DNA from: Sphaerolaimus hirsutus
Taxonomy: Eukaryota > Nematoda > Chromadorea > Monhysterida > Sphaerolaimidae
Assembly: GCA_964036195.1 (NCBI GenBank)
Contig: OZ038458.1
Location: 3,224,001-3,288,000, forward strand
Direction: 5' to 3'
DNA length: 64,000 nucleotides
In this document: positions 53,726-64,000 of the stretch, one piece after another
Layout of the letters: the number at the start of each line of letters is the position of its first letter
Position numbering within the stretch: position 1 is the stretch's first letter
Made by a program: the position numbers and the translations under genes
Notes under the pieces: generated by a model
What the model saw: only the letters and a program-made list of their open reading frames with translations
The model's database searches: none
What the model was told of the DNA's origin: nothing

Positions 53726-54169
53726 TATATTAAACCCACCAACTAAAAATTTGCAGCTATCTATCCTTCCGGAGGAGCGCTTTGCTTGCTATGTATCCAG
53801 CCCCCGGAGGGTAAAAATCTAGCCTGTCCCTGCTGATCAGATAGCATATTTTCTGTATTCATTTGAAAAATGCACGCGTACACAATCAGGGGGCTTTAAT
53901 TACAAAAACTCTCAAAGAATGCATAAAATGTATTTTTATATGTTCGCTCAGTGCAAACCATATAAAATAAGATTCCATTCCGAAGTCACAAATCAAGAAA
54001 AAATCACCCATCAGATGAAATCGACCCGCAGAAAGCAATGTGACGAAAAAAGCAACAAAAAAAATTCAGTAAAAATCGGACATATCGCATCGCAACAAAT
54101 CGCAATTTACAGGCAAAACAAAATGCATATTTATTCACAGTAAAAGTGAACACAAACATCAACTAGGTA

Positions 54170-54412
54170 TACTCGGCAGACATGATACTCTGCCCTCGCA
54201 CTCATTTATGTCTCACTTTGGAAGCGTGCCAATGGTGATGAAGCATGCGATTTTTGTGTAAAAGATGAAGAAAATCATTGTTGTGAATGAGTTGACGCAT
54301 AGCGGTACAACAGCGATGACTTTTTCACCTTTTTGAAAATCGCATGCGTTAAAAAGCCGTTGGCACGCTTCCAGCGGGAACCACGCGTGCAGGGTGTGAA
54401 GTAACTGGAGTA
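54170..54412 (+). mobile_element. TA-target MITE of the TACTCGGCGGAC family (copy 5), copy B only
   Basis: TACTCGGCAGACATGATACT to GTAACTGGAGTA; TA outside both. Copy A has a 27-bp inverted repeat at the same place. Confidence 0.9.
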
Positions 54413-54767
54413 TACCAACTCAGCAAGTGGACAAGTCAAATTGTGACAGGTACATTTTCCATTGCAATACTTGTCGCCGAAACGTTTACTTGTCACTCGA
54501 ATTAGCACATTTATATTTAACTTGCTACTTACCATTTTTAATGTCACTTGTTCACTTGTGGAATTGGCACCAGAACGCACAGATTCTAAAACTTAATTTA
54601 GATTCAAGACACTTGCGTAAAAAAACAATTAGTCGCCTGACACTCCTAAATTTCACTGTAAAAAACACATCAATGTTATATACATGCATATATTTAAATA
54701 ATACAACTTATATTCATGGGGCACAATGATTCAGTGTCGTGTGAATCTACATACCTTTCCATAGTGC

Positions 54768-54990
54768 CCACACACACGAGTTGACATCAAAATTTGTGTC
54801 AACTAAATCAACTAAATTTGCGTTAATTATGTTATTTCAACTTTCCTGGGTGATAGAGCATAGTTAATGATATATAGTGACACTTAATTTTCATTGTTTG
54901 TGTTAAGTGTAATGCTTTAAATTTTTTGTTGTGGTGTCGTCATTCAGTTGACACAAATTTGTGAATGTCAACTAGAGTGTGTGTGGGCCC
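54768..54990. mobile_element. MITE with CACACACGAGTTGACA ends, copy B
   Basis: Counterpart of 11700-11925. Confidence 0.68.
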
Positions 54991-55456
54991 AATGGAACAA
55001 TAATCCATTTATGTTTTTGCAAATTTCCACCAACTGGTTACGGCATCATATTTATACGTTCTCTTCGAATGTGATATAATGACCACACTAGGGATGGAAA
55101 AAAATTTATTTTTAAGACCCAGTTTTTTTAAAAACAAACATTTTTTAAAGACATTTTTTTAAAAAGCTCCCAGATATGGTTATGAGTCAACATATACAGG
55201 TATATCAGACAGTTGACAGTAATTTGTGATGATATATATAGCCATAAATTGGCTGTGGTGCCATGGGATAGCATTATAAGTGGTGATTTCTGTCAGAAAT
55301 CTCCATTTTATGTTGACTTATTACATATATCGGTTTTTGTCAAACATTTGTGACTTCAAGTTTATTTGGCCATAGAATAGTGTTTAAATAAGGTTACAAT
55401 AGAAGGGTTATATTTATATTGGCAGTGATTTTTCACACTGTACAAGTATATGGAAG

Positions 55457-55837
55457 GGCAGTGCACCATTCCGCATGTAAACCCATCCCGCATGTTGACC
55501 AGGAACACATGTCATTATACCTGGCATGTTGAAAATGGGTAATAAAACACATTTCCTAGTTATTTTGAAGGTGAAAATCTATAAGAAGTATGAAAATTAG
55601 GGAATTTTGGTGAAAATTAGCGTAAAATTGCTCAAAAGCGCTCCAGATAGCTAGATAGCTTTGCGGGTGGGGGGGTGTTCAGGGGAATGAAGCCAAAAAA
55701 TTTTTCGCCAGGGATAGATAGATGGCTGGGCGGTTTGGGGTGGTGTTACCAACCCCCTTTTCTTACCCCTGCAGGCATAATGTGTCTATAATGGGTTTAC
55801 ATGCGGAATGGGCTTTGATGCAGAATGGGCCCTAGCC
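55457..55837. mobile_element. hAT-like MITE, GGC...CATTC ends, copy B only
   Basis: Perfect TSD TATGGAAG; copy A has the empty site at about 12373-12380. Imperfect ends GGCAGTGCACCATTCCGCAT and, inverted, GGCTAGGGCCCATTCTGCAT. Confidence 0.9.
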
Positions 55838-55873
55838 TATGGAAGCACATTGACTGGATACTATATGCTACAC

Positions 55874-56379
55874 CAGGGGTCTCCAAGATTTTGGCCATCG
55901 CGGGTGCTGGATAGATAGCAAATCGCTCCTCCGGAGGGATAGATAGCTGAAAATTTTTCCGGGGGGGGGGCTGGGGGGCTTGGGGGGGGCTGGCGGGGGC
56001 ACAATATATAGGCTTTTTCAAGGTTAAGAAGGCAGAAAAGGGAAAAAATCGCTAGTAATCAGTTAAAAGTAGCCAAAAGTAGCTTTAAAATGGCTAAAAA
56101 TATGTATATAACCATGTATATAGCCGGAAAGCACGATTTTGAAGGTGAAAAACTATAAAAAGGTGTGAAATTTAGTAATGTTGAGCGAAAATTGGGGCAA
56201 AATTTCTCAAAAACCACTCCAGATAGATAGATAGCTGAGCGATTTGGGGTTGTCTTTGGGGGTAGTAGCCAAAAATTTTTCACTCGGGATAGATAGATAG
56301 CTGAGCGGACTCCGGGATGGATAGATAGATAGCTGGCCGATTTGGGGGGGGGGCAGCCCCCCCCCCTAGGAGACCCCTG
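55874..56379. mobile_element. hAT-like element, CAGGGGTCTCC ends, copy B
   Basis: Both full ends present (CAGGGGTCTCC, GGAGACCCCTG). GATAGATAGATAGCTG runs. Counterpart of 12410-12887. Confidence 0.8.
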
Positions 56380-56634
56380 TGCTACCTAACATACCATGGC
56401 TTATTATGGCACAATAGCATGAACAAATGGAATCTTTCACACAAAAAATTCCTCAAAACCAATGAAAACTATCACCAATGGTAATGTGTATATTAAATTG
56501 CGCGCTATTGCGCAAAAAATTGCAAAATACCTAGCGCTCGGTACAAAAATATTCGGCTGATGTTTTAAAAAAACGGTTTCGATGCGTTTTTTAAACTACC
56601 TCAAAAAAGACGGTGAAAAAACCCATCCCTAGAC

Positions 56635-57560
56635 CACACGCACGCTAGTTGACAACTGAAATTTCCAAAACTGATAAATCAGGTTTGAACAAATTTGAGT
56701 TAACAAAAACGAATCACATCAACAGTAGTTGACGGACATTGCCATAAACCCAAACCTGTTCAAAACACAATTTCAGCTTTGGAAATATCGCCGTAAACTG
56801 ACTGCTGTGTGCGCATCCACAACGCAGAAAGCAGTAGTACAGCCTGAAAGAACTATCACAATTATGTCAATAAATCCGATATGTCGACATTCGACATTCC
56901 ACAAAGAATCGTCCTTTTTCGCATCGACATACATATTAATATCTCTAATAAAAGTCGGATAATAGCAATCAACACGGAAAAAAGTACTCAAAAACTTATC
57001 CTTACATAAAGGTTGATATCGATATCGATAGTGATTATTTACACTTAAAACTTAGGAAATCGTTATCGATACACGATACAAAATCGCTCAATACTGCATA
57101 TTCCAAACGACTTACTTTCACACATTCAATTTCCGTGACGCTGTAATGTGTCGTGTCAAACGTAAAATGTCATGTAAAGTATAAAGACTAAAGAGTCATC
57201 TAAAATGTGAAATTGTATATCACATTCCTATCGGGCAGTTGACAATTTTCATGACATTTTACAGCGCCTGAGAGTGCTATCAAAACATAAGACGCCAGAC
57301 ACGCGAGCAGGTAAGCGCGCAACATTACAGCGCTTAGGACTTACGCACTTACTTAACAACCGTACTTCCAAATGTGATAAATCTTTTTTAAACAGGATAC
57401 AGGAAACAGTGATAAATTTGAGTTAACAGGAATGAAAAATTCATCAACTAATATCGATGGAAATCAAAAACCATCCATTGCGGTAAACTCAACTGTGTTC
57501 ACAACAGATGTATCACCTTTGAAATTTTCAGTCGTCAACTACTCGTGTGGGGCGCCCTAA
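56635..57560. mobile_element. Composite GCTAGTTGACA-ended MITE, copy B
   Basis: Counterpart of 13152-14046, including the nested H hairpin near 57140-57275. Confidence 0.6.
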
Positions 57561-57590
57561 ACCCTACACTCAAGCCTAAACGCCCTACGT

Positions 57591-57794
57591 TCACATGGAA
57601 TACCTGCCCCTGGAGTAGGGCCTGGCCTCTGCACTCCTACTCCACTCGTTGTACACGAGCCTTATGAGCACGGCGTGGAACACGACCACCAGCACGACGA
57701 GCGCCGCCCAGAAGTAGTTGGGCAGCCCCGCGAACCTGTGCCCGTGTCTGTGCAGCGCCAGCACGTGCGCCTCGTGCGCCGGCGCTACGGCTAC
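57591..57794 (-). CDS. KIAA2013: KIAA2013 exon 12, copy B
   Basis: Same protein as copy A; YNE codons differ synonymously. Confidence 0.92.
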   Translation of the reverse strand, partial: VAVAPAHEAHVLALHRHGHRFAGLPNYFWAALVVLVVVFHAVLIRLVYNEWSRSAEARPYSRGRYSM

Positions 57795-60700
57795 CTGCGG
57801 CACGTTTGAAGGGCACTTGGCGATTGGATTGGTGACTTGAGAAAATGTACCTTTTTGGATGATGAGAAACCACCAAAAACAGATTTTTTAGGATAAAATT
57901 GGGATCGGAAAATATTTCTAGGGATTTTGCGGCCAAAATTATTTATGTCTCAGTCGATAACGGGCGAACAGGATACAAAATGCAATTTCACTAACAAAAA
58001 AAAATTTAAAGGCAAAGTCAAGTGGGGACTTTCATTAATCATTCCAAATGTTCACAAGCGCCAAATCCACAAAAATCGAGTTAAGCGTGGATTTGACTTC
58101 CACGTATAGTTTTCCATATTTGAGAAAAACAATTAATGTTATAGTCCATCTCGTTCTCGAGATACAGTGGTACCGATTTTCAGAACAATCACGATTTTCA
58201 CATCGAAAGTGCACATATCCATCACACATCCCCTATGAAAAACAGGACTTTCACATCGAAAATGCATATGTCCATCTCATACCGCCAGAGTTTCATTTCC
58301 AAAAGTGCACGCGTGTTCCGGATCAACCGCGAAGAGCCGGCCGGAATTCCCATACAAAAAAGTTTCATTTTCAAAAGGTACACACGTGAATTTCCGAATC
58401 TATTTGCACTATAATTCAAATATGATTGTATATTTAGATCTGAAAATTTAGGTAATGGTACTTTACGACAAGGGCTTTCACTGGTGTAATTAGTTTTGCC
58501 GTGCGATGCATCATTAATAAGTTATCGATCTTTCAATTTCAAATGTTCAACTTTGTTCCCAATGTTAGGTGATTTCCAAAATTTAGCATAACTCCCTAAA
58601 GATTTGCCGGCCGACAAAATTTGTGGCTACAAAAATCGTAGAGAAATGTTCGATTTATCTGAAAAGTGCAGGGCAAGCATTGTCGCGTTTACATAGCGCC
58701 GTCGGGCCATCGTCAAACTTTAAAATGCGATTTTGAAAAATGGAAAATTGTGGATATATGCATTTTTGGAATGAAAGTCCCCAAGTACAAGCAATGAATG
58801 TTTTCTACTGAAATTTTTTATTCTTCGTTTTGATTTTTTATGAAACAATTTTTTTTAAATAAACGATGACGCCACGATGGAGTGTTTCCTTGAGAACAAT
58901 GCATAGCCTGCGGTCCGCCGAATATAATGGCAGTGAGTAATCACATGCACTTGCCACAAGGCTACCTGTGACGAAATTAAAAATACCGGTGGGACCAAAA
59001 GTTTGAACCGCTGGTTGACTTTTCCACCCGCTCCCAAAAACATTGATTGAACTATCAAGGTTCCAAAAAAAATTGAAATATTTGGTAGAGGGGAGGTACC
59101 TAGGGGCACCTATAAGCGTTTCACGGAAAACTATATTTGCTAGTATACTCAATATTTATGGTCCACTATCCTACAACAACAAAAATAAAAGCGGAATCAA
59201 CGTGACCAACTTCTCGCACGTGGATGGCGTGCTTCATGTCGCGGATGTGTCGCTCGCTCGCCGCCACGTACAGAATCGATGTCAACGGCTCCGTCATTTT
59301 CACCTGCAGGTTCATTCACACGATCAGGTAAAGGCGCTGCGCACACGCACGTACGCAGCATTCTTGCGCGGGAAGGGGCGGATTGTACACGGAGCCCGAC
59401 GAACGGGGGGGGGAGGCGGCGCATCCCCCCCTAAATTTTGGCTCTATGGTAAAGGAATGGAGCCATGGCTCTGGCGCCATTTGTGGGCCCCAGCGCCATG
59501 GAATTATAGGCGTTGGCGCCACTATCTACTATATAGGTACCTATTTATACCTATATATTGTACTAGGACCGTGTTAGGTACCTTTGTAAAGCTGTTAGAC
59601 TCCGCAAACATACATATCAAATGACAGGAAGGGGTTTGCGCTTTTTTTCGAAGTGCCTACAAAATCGCTTAAAAACGTGCCATTTCCGGCAATCTTTTCT
59701 ATCCTGCCTGGGAACGGGGGGGGGGCGGCCGTGAGGGTGCACTTCTATGCACATATGCCCGGCCCACACATAATGAAACCCGGACTGCACAAAAGCCCGG
59801 TCCGCACATAACTGGTGCTATGTGCGTGCCGCCCCATGTGCGTGCGGGGCGTATGGGCGCGCCAGATGTATGTGCGTGCGGGGCTTGTGATCGCATACCC
59901 CACAACACCCCCCACATTTTACATTTTGTTTGAGCATCCATTTATGAAAATGTCATCTAAAATATCTTGTCACTTGACTTCTCGGTCACGACACGCACAT
60001 AGCACCAGTTATGTGCGGACCGAGCTTTTGTGCGAGCCGGGTTTCAATGGCGCACCGCACACTGCAAAGTGTAGACATCGGGTCCGGACGTTTTAATTTC
60101 CGTTTAATTTCCGTTTAACCGGTAAACTAACAATGTAGTAAAATATTATTTCAGCTTCTGAGCGCAGCTGAGTTTACCGAAATGGGTTAATTTTATCTCC
60201 GTCAACTGTAGTTGACGAACAGCTCATTCTGGTAAACTCAGCTGCGCTCAGAAGCTGATATATGAGTTTACTAAATTGTTAGTTTACCGGCAGTTAACTA
60301 GTGTGCGTAGCGACTGTAGATAGGGGAGCAACAGTAGGCGATACCCACCAAAATCCAGAAATTGAATGAAACGATAAACCATCTTGAGTTTGCGTGAAGA
60401 TCCACAAATTAAATGAGATGTTTTTGAACCTTTTTGTAATAACACACTGAAAAATTCAATTCAACAGGCCCGGAGACAATAAAAATAAGGAAAATAACAA
60501 TTGAAAAGAAGATCTGACCCTGACATCAAACAGATTTCATTTTCACATCTTGAACCCGAGTAAAAAACACAAACCTCGGAATCAGAAAAAAGAACACCTC
60601 CCCCAAAAAAAAGAAAAAGAAAGGACCCCCAACCCCCCAGAAATAAACCCCGCCCACCGGAAACATAGTCCTCTGCGCCTTCAACTTGACAGGCTCATCC

Positions 60701-63682
60701 AAACATCCCGCATCACAAGCGTACAAATTTCCGCCGATGCCGCCCGCAACGGACGCGTACTGAGGTCAGCCCCAGACCCTGTAAAATGCCCTGTAAAATG
60801 TCAAATGTCATGTAGGGTTCAAACGATATATCGTATCGAATATCGAATATCGGATATCGACCATTTTTTAATATCGAATATCGATATCGAAAATATTAAA
60901 AAATATATCGAATATCGAATATCGATATCGAAAATTTTGAAAAAATATCGAATATCGACATCGAATATCGACCATATTTTCGATATATCGAACCTGTATA
61001 ATGTCCTTAATTAAGTTATTATTTTTGTTTTGAGATATTTGTGATTAATTTGATTTGCTTATACCGTATTTCCTCGAAATACCCCCCCCCCCCCTCGAAA
61101 TACCCCCCCTCAAAATGGGCACTATGAATTTGTGGTCCGGGAAATGCATAACAGACATCCAAAACACTTACTGTGTTACGTTAGAACATCGTTTATACCA
61201 TCTACATCCTTATAAAAGGCTGTAAAAACTTATAAATGGTGGTTATTGTTGCATTTTTCACGTTTTTCTCTCTGAAAAAATAAACCCCCGGGGGGTAATT
61301 TGAGGAAATACGGTAGTATCTAAGTTGATGAGTAAAAGTAAAGTATTTAATGTCATCTTTGTTGGAGTGCTTACTCCACATTTCTTGTATTTGGTTTGGC
61401 CACATACCTACTGAACTACCTACCTCAAATTTGAAGCCAGAAAATGCCGATATGCTGCTTTTTTGCAACATGCCCTTAAACAATTGGGTTATAAGTATGA
61501 ATTGTAATATCTACCAATTTTTGTTTGTCTGATACAATTTGATTCGTCATGTTTTTTCTTCGATTTTCTCATTCTGACCATTGTAAACCTTGTTAAAATC
61601 AATTGTACTTTCAGTAAAGAGATAATCAACCATGTTTGCAACCATATGAAAATACAATATGCTGCTTGAAATATGCCTTGCTATACCAAAAGCTTAATAT
61701 CGAATATCGAAAATATCGAAATATCGATATCGAATATCGACCATTTTTCAGTATCGAATATCGAATATCGATATCGAGGGTCCATATCGTATCGAATATC
61801 GATATCGAAAATTTTGAAAAAATATCGAATATCGAATATCGATATCGAGAATTTTGAAAAAATATCGAATATCGAATATCGATATCGAAAAGTGATATCG
61901 TTTGAACCCTAATGTCATGCAAAGTATCTAAAGTCATGTAAAATGCCCTGCAAAATGGCAAAGTTTTGACATTTCGCAGGGCATTTTCCATGACGTTAAA
62001 CACTTTGCATGACATTTGACATCTTACATGGCATTTGACAGGGTCCGGGAGTGGCACCAGGCGCGCCGTGTTGTCGTCTGCCACGGCGACCCAAATGTTG
62101 ACGCGCGACGCGCGCGCCCCAAGCGAAATATTGGTGAAGGCAAAGTCTCGGTGGAGTTCGTCTGGTCGAGCAGCTAGTTCCAGATGGTGGTGCGTGAATT
62201 TTAGGGAACCCAGACTTTGGACTAGCGCCTGGGTTGGGGCGGGGGGTAATGCAGTTTTTTTATTAAAATTCGATCAACTAAAACGATAATAGCCGCTCAG
62301 CTGGACCATAAAAATAAATATGTTTAAGTCGAGGCGCAGTTTTTGTGTAGTCATTTTTATGATCGGACACTTCACGTACATATTTCGTACAAAATTTGAA
62401 ATGAACATATCACTTATAAGTTCCCTGTAACTTGCAACTTCGGTTCATACTACTGTGCGACGTTGGAAGCGATACAAATTCTAGTGAACAGTCACTGCGA
62501 ATGGTCCCGCACACCCATAATTATTGTAGCATATTGCCTAGTTTCAACTAGGGATGGCCAGCGCTTTGTTTTTAAAAACGCCGCTTATTTAAAAAAAACG
62601 CAAGGATCCCAGCGCTTGTTTTTTAAAAAAGAGCACTATCAAAATTTTTTGTACCTATGCACTAGGTATTTTGTAATATTTTGCGCGCAAGCGCGCAATT
62701 TCACATGCACATTACCACTGGTGGTTGTTTTCATTGGTTTTGTGTATTTTTAGTGCCATTGCTTCTATTCCTGCATGCTATCATATATATAATAAAAAGC
62801 CGTGATATGTTAGTGTAGTATATAATATCCAGCCAATGTTCTTCCACATACTTTTACAGTGGAAAACATCAGTCTCGATGTATTCGCCTTCTTATTTCAT
62901 GCCTAACATCAGTTGAACTAACGACCATTTGACAAATAGCAATTTACATAACGAGTCAACATAAAATATGGATTGTTTGGCATATAACCCCACTTATAAT
63001 GCTATCCCATGGCTCCACAGCCATTCTATGGCTATATATAATCACAAGTACAATTGTATGATATACTTGTATATATTGACTCAGAACCATATTTGGGAGT
63101 CTTGACATTTTTTAAAAAGCGCTTTTTTTTAAAAAGCGCGGCCGTTAAAAAAAGCGCTTTTTATCCATCCCTAGTTTCAACACTTTGACGCCATGTGTAT
63201 CATTTGCATATCTATTCTTGCGATTTCCTCATGCCTTCTACACATTGAAAAAGCACATCTTTATATTAATCTCCGCGAAGCGACCACGCCACAACAAAAT
63301 CCGCCAGTCACGCACAATGTAAAATGTAAAGTAAAGTGTCAAACGTCGTGTAAAATGTGACACAAATTCGTCAATTGTCTCTGAAATCTTTTCTTTTTGA
63401 TTGACACTTTTCATAACATTTGACCTTGACTTCACACTTTTCAGGGTGCGGGAGTGCCCCCAGTGCCCCCAAAGCAACCTGCGCGACCCCCTCGGCACCC
63501 CCCGTGTCCATCATCCTGGCACAGCCAGCCTTCTCCAGGGTCAACCTCCACACGTAGGCCGTGTGCACGAGCATCTCCACACTGGCCATGTCCGCCCACA
63601 GCGCAGAGGGGTACAGCAGCGTGTTGTGCGTGTTGTAGCACAGCTCCGCTGGTTCCAACGGGGATTGGGGGGTGCTAGAGTT
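57591..63682 (-). CDS. KIAA2013: KIAA2013 homologue, exons 8-12 (copy B, 5' part outside window)
   Basis: Exons in coding order: 63682-63479 (8), 62228-62058 (9), 60759-60658 (10), 59303-59220 (11), 57794-57591 (12). Lengths are identical to copy A (204, 171, 102, 84, 204) and all splice sites are intact, covering residues 375-628. Differences from copy A are few: two amino acid changes noted (Asp to Ala in exon 8, Ser to Ile in exon 10) and several synonymous ones. Introns differ by insertions: intron 9 is 1298 bp instead of 191, intron 11 about 1.4 kb instead of 10 kb. No disabling change, so this is a functional allele or paralogue, not a pseudogene. Confidence 0.92.
58023..58783. mobile_element. 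MITE with GGGGACTTTCATTCC ends, copy B
   Basis: Counterpart of 14503-15283. Confidence 0.68.
58855..59219 (-). other. KIAA2013 intron 11 remainder, copy B, with the empty site of the 8.6-kb element
   Basis: The run ...AATTTTTTTTAAATAAACG at about 58850-58865 is uninterrupted where copy A has 15358-23959. About 200 bp at 58970-59195 has no counterpart in copy A. Confidence 0.6.
59220..59303 (-). CDS. KIAA2013: KIAA2013 exon 11, copy B
   Basis: Identical in length and protein to copy A; acceptor cctgcag. Confidence 0.9.
59352..60115. repeat. Degenerate CAGGGACGTACGC-type MITE and GCCCGG-unit block, copy B
   Basis: Counterpart of 24405-25745 with about 600 bp missing. Confidence 0.5.
60116..60312. 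mobile_element. Palindromic MITE with AGTTTAC arms, copy B
   Basis: Counterpart of 25919-26131; left tip lost. Confidence 0.65.
60658..60759 (-). CDS. KIAA2013: KIAA2013 exon 10, copy B
   Basis: Acceptor gacctcag; CDAGCLDEPVKL unchanged; one Ser-to-Ile change in the Gly-rich part. Confidence 0.93.
60813..61911. mobile_element. hAT-like element, TAGGGTTCAAACG ends with ATATCG arrays, copy B only
   Basis: Perfect 8-bp TSD ATGTCATG (60805-60812, 61912-61919); the empty site is in copy A intron 9. The arms are inverted arrays of ATCGAATATCGATATCGA-like units. A TA-target element (61064-61313) is nested. Confidence 0.94.
61064..61313. mobile_element. TA-target MITE, CCGTATTTCCTCGAAAT ends
   Basis: CCGTATTTCCTCGAAATACC and TTTGAGGAAATACGG, TA flanks, nested in 60813-61911. 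Confidence 0.85.
62058..62228 (-). CDS. KIAA2013: KIAA2013 exon 9, copy B
   Basis: Same length; one synonymous change (CCG to CCA) noted. Donor CTG|GTGCCA. Confidence 0.92.
62549..63173. mobile_element. hAT-like element, TAGGGATGG ends, intron 8 copy B
   Basis: TSD GTTTCAAC. GCGCGCAAGCGCGC at 62683-62696. Internally deleted relative to 27308-28431. Confidence 0.88.
63479..63682 (-). CDS. KIAA2013: KIAA2013 exon 8, copy B
   Basis: Acceptor preceded by about 15 C; donor CAG|GTTGCT. Asp-to-Ala change in WADM(D/A)SVEM. Confidence 0.92.
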
Positions 63683-64000
63683 CTGCGGGGGGGGGGGGGG
63701 GTGGGATGTGATAAGAGACACAAAATGTTAATAGCATACTACGACCTAAAATGGGTGAACTTAAGCTAGCGACTGGAAAACTGTTCACTGAAGTAATTTT
63801 TCAATGGTGAGCGACAATTAGTAAAGTCTCAAATGACAAGTGATTTCAGTAACATATCCATATTGTGACTTACAAAATGTCTTGTCATTTGACTTACCAA
63901 CTAAATGTAAATTTTTACCAATTTTTTGTTACGTGTCCGTTTCCTCGGTGACATCAGAATTTATGCATATTACGCTGTAAAACATGACCTAAAGTAAAAC
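63683..64000 (-). other. KIAA2013 intron 7, copy B, to window edge
   Basis: C-run at the acceptor, then a T-type hairpin remnant as in copy A. Exon 7 would lie beyond the edge. Confidence 0.6.

Larger units (their letters stand above)
55089..56631. mobile_element. hAT-like element, TAGGGATGG ends, copy B
   Basis: TSD GACCACAC on both sides. Two elements are nested: 55457-55837 (new in copy B) and 55874-56379 (shared with copy A). Confidence 0.9.
45990..64000. repeat. Duplicated locus, copy B
   Basis: Second copy of 6036-29250, same orientation, about 18 kb against 23 kb because the large insertion in intron 11 is absent. It continues off the right edge. Unlike copy A, its left side keeps the upstream exons of gene X (42.4 and 45.4 kb) with no LINE between. 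Confidence 0.92.

Noticed and set aside
57591-63682. Copy B of KIAA2013 as a truncated pseudogene
   Set aside because: All five exons and splice sites are intact and most differences are synonymous; the missing 5' exons simply lie beyond the window edge.

Overview
This is a repeat-dense metazoan nuclear sequence, probably from a highly heterozygous marine invertebrate. The reasoning is spliced genes with GT-AG introns, a LINE, dozens of short inverted-repeat DNA transposons and a 200-N scaffold gap. The phylum cannot be fixed from the sequence. Real host coding sequence is under 5% of the window. Most open reading frames over 60 codons are translations of repeats.

Layout. 1-6035: a non-LTR retrotransposon (LINE) with an SGNH-esterase-like ORF1 and an endonuclease/reverse transcriptase ORF2, followed by its tail. 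7417-8944 (+): the last two coding exons of an unrecognised Cys-rich gene, called gene X here (copy A). 14067-39810 (-): a complete 12-exon homologue of vertebrate KIAA2013, an uncharacterised two-transmembrane protein. All exon phases agree and the exons add to 628 codons. 41777-41976: gap of N. 42419-51816 (+): four coding exons of gene X (copy B). 57591-63682 (-): exons 12 to 8 of a second KIAA2013 copy, which continues off the right edge. Gene X and KIAA2013 are convergent (tail to tail).

Duplication. About 6036-29250 (copy A) is repeated in the same orientation at about 45990-64000 (copy B). Coding exons differ by a few mostly synonymous changes, while introns and spacers differ mainly by presence or absence of transposons. 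This is either a tandem duplication of the gene X-KIAA2013 pair or, more likely given the gap, two uncollapsed haplotypes scaffolded end to end. Either way, pairing the copies gives natural empty sites that show transposon ends and target-site duplications (TSDs) directly.

Mobile DNA. Two broad groups of non-autonomous elements dominate. (1) hAT-like elements have 8-bp TSDs and ends beginning CAGGG/CAAGG, TAGGG, TAACGATGG, TAGTGATG, TAGCATTG or GGC. (2) TA-target elements (Tc1/mariner-like) have ends such as TACTCGGCGGAC, CCGTATT, CAGTAGCGTGCAG and AACACCTTCCCGG. They nest up to four deep. Notable cases are hAT-like elements with TAGGGTTCAAACG ends whose bodies are short-period arrays, a 191-bp KIAA2013 intron that is one MITE-like hairpin, a hAT-like element 10 bp upstream of a 3' splice site, C-run polypyrimidine tracts at several 3' splice sites, and an inverted stray copy of gene X's last exon in KIAA2013 intron 1. 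No tRNA, rRNA or CRISPR was seen.
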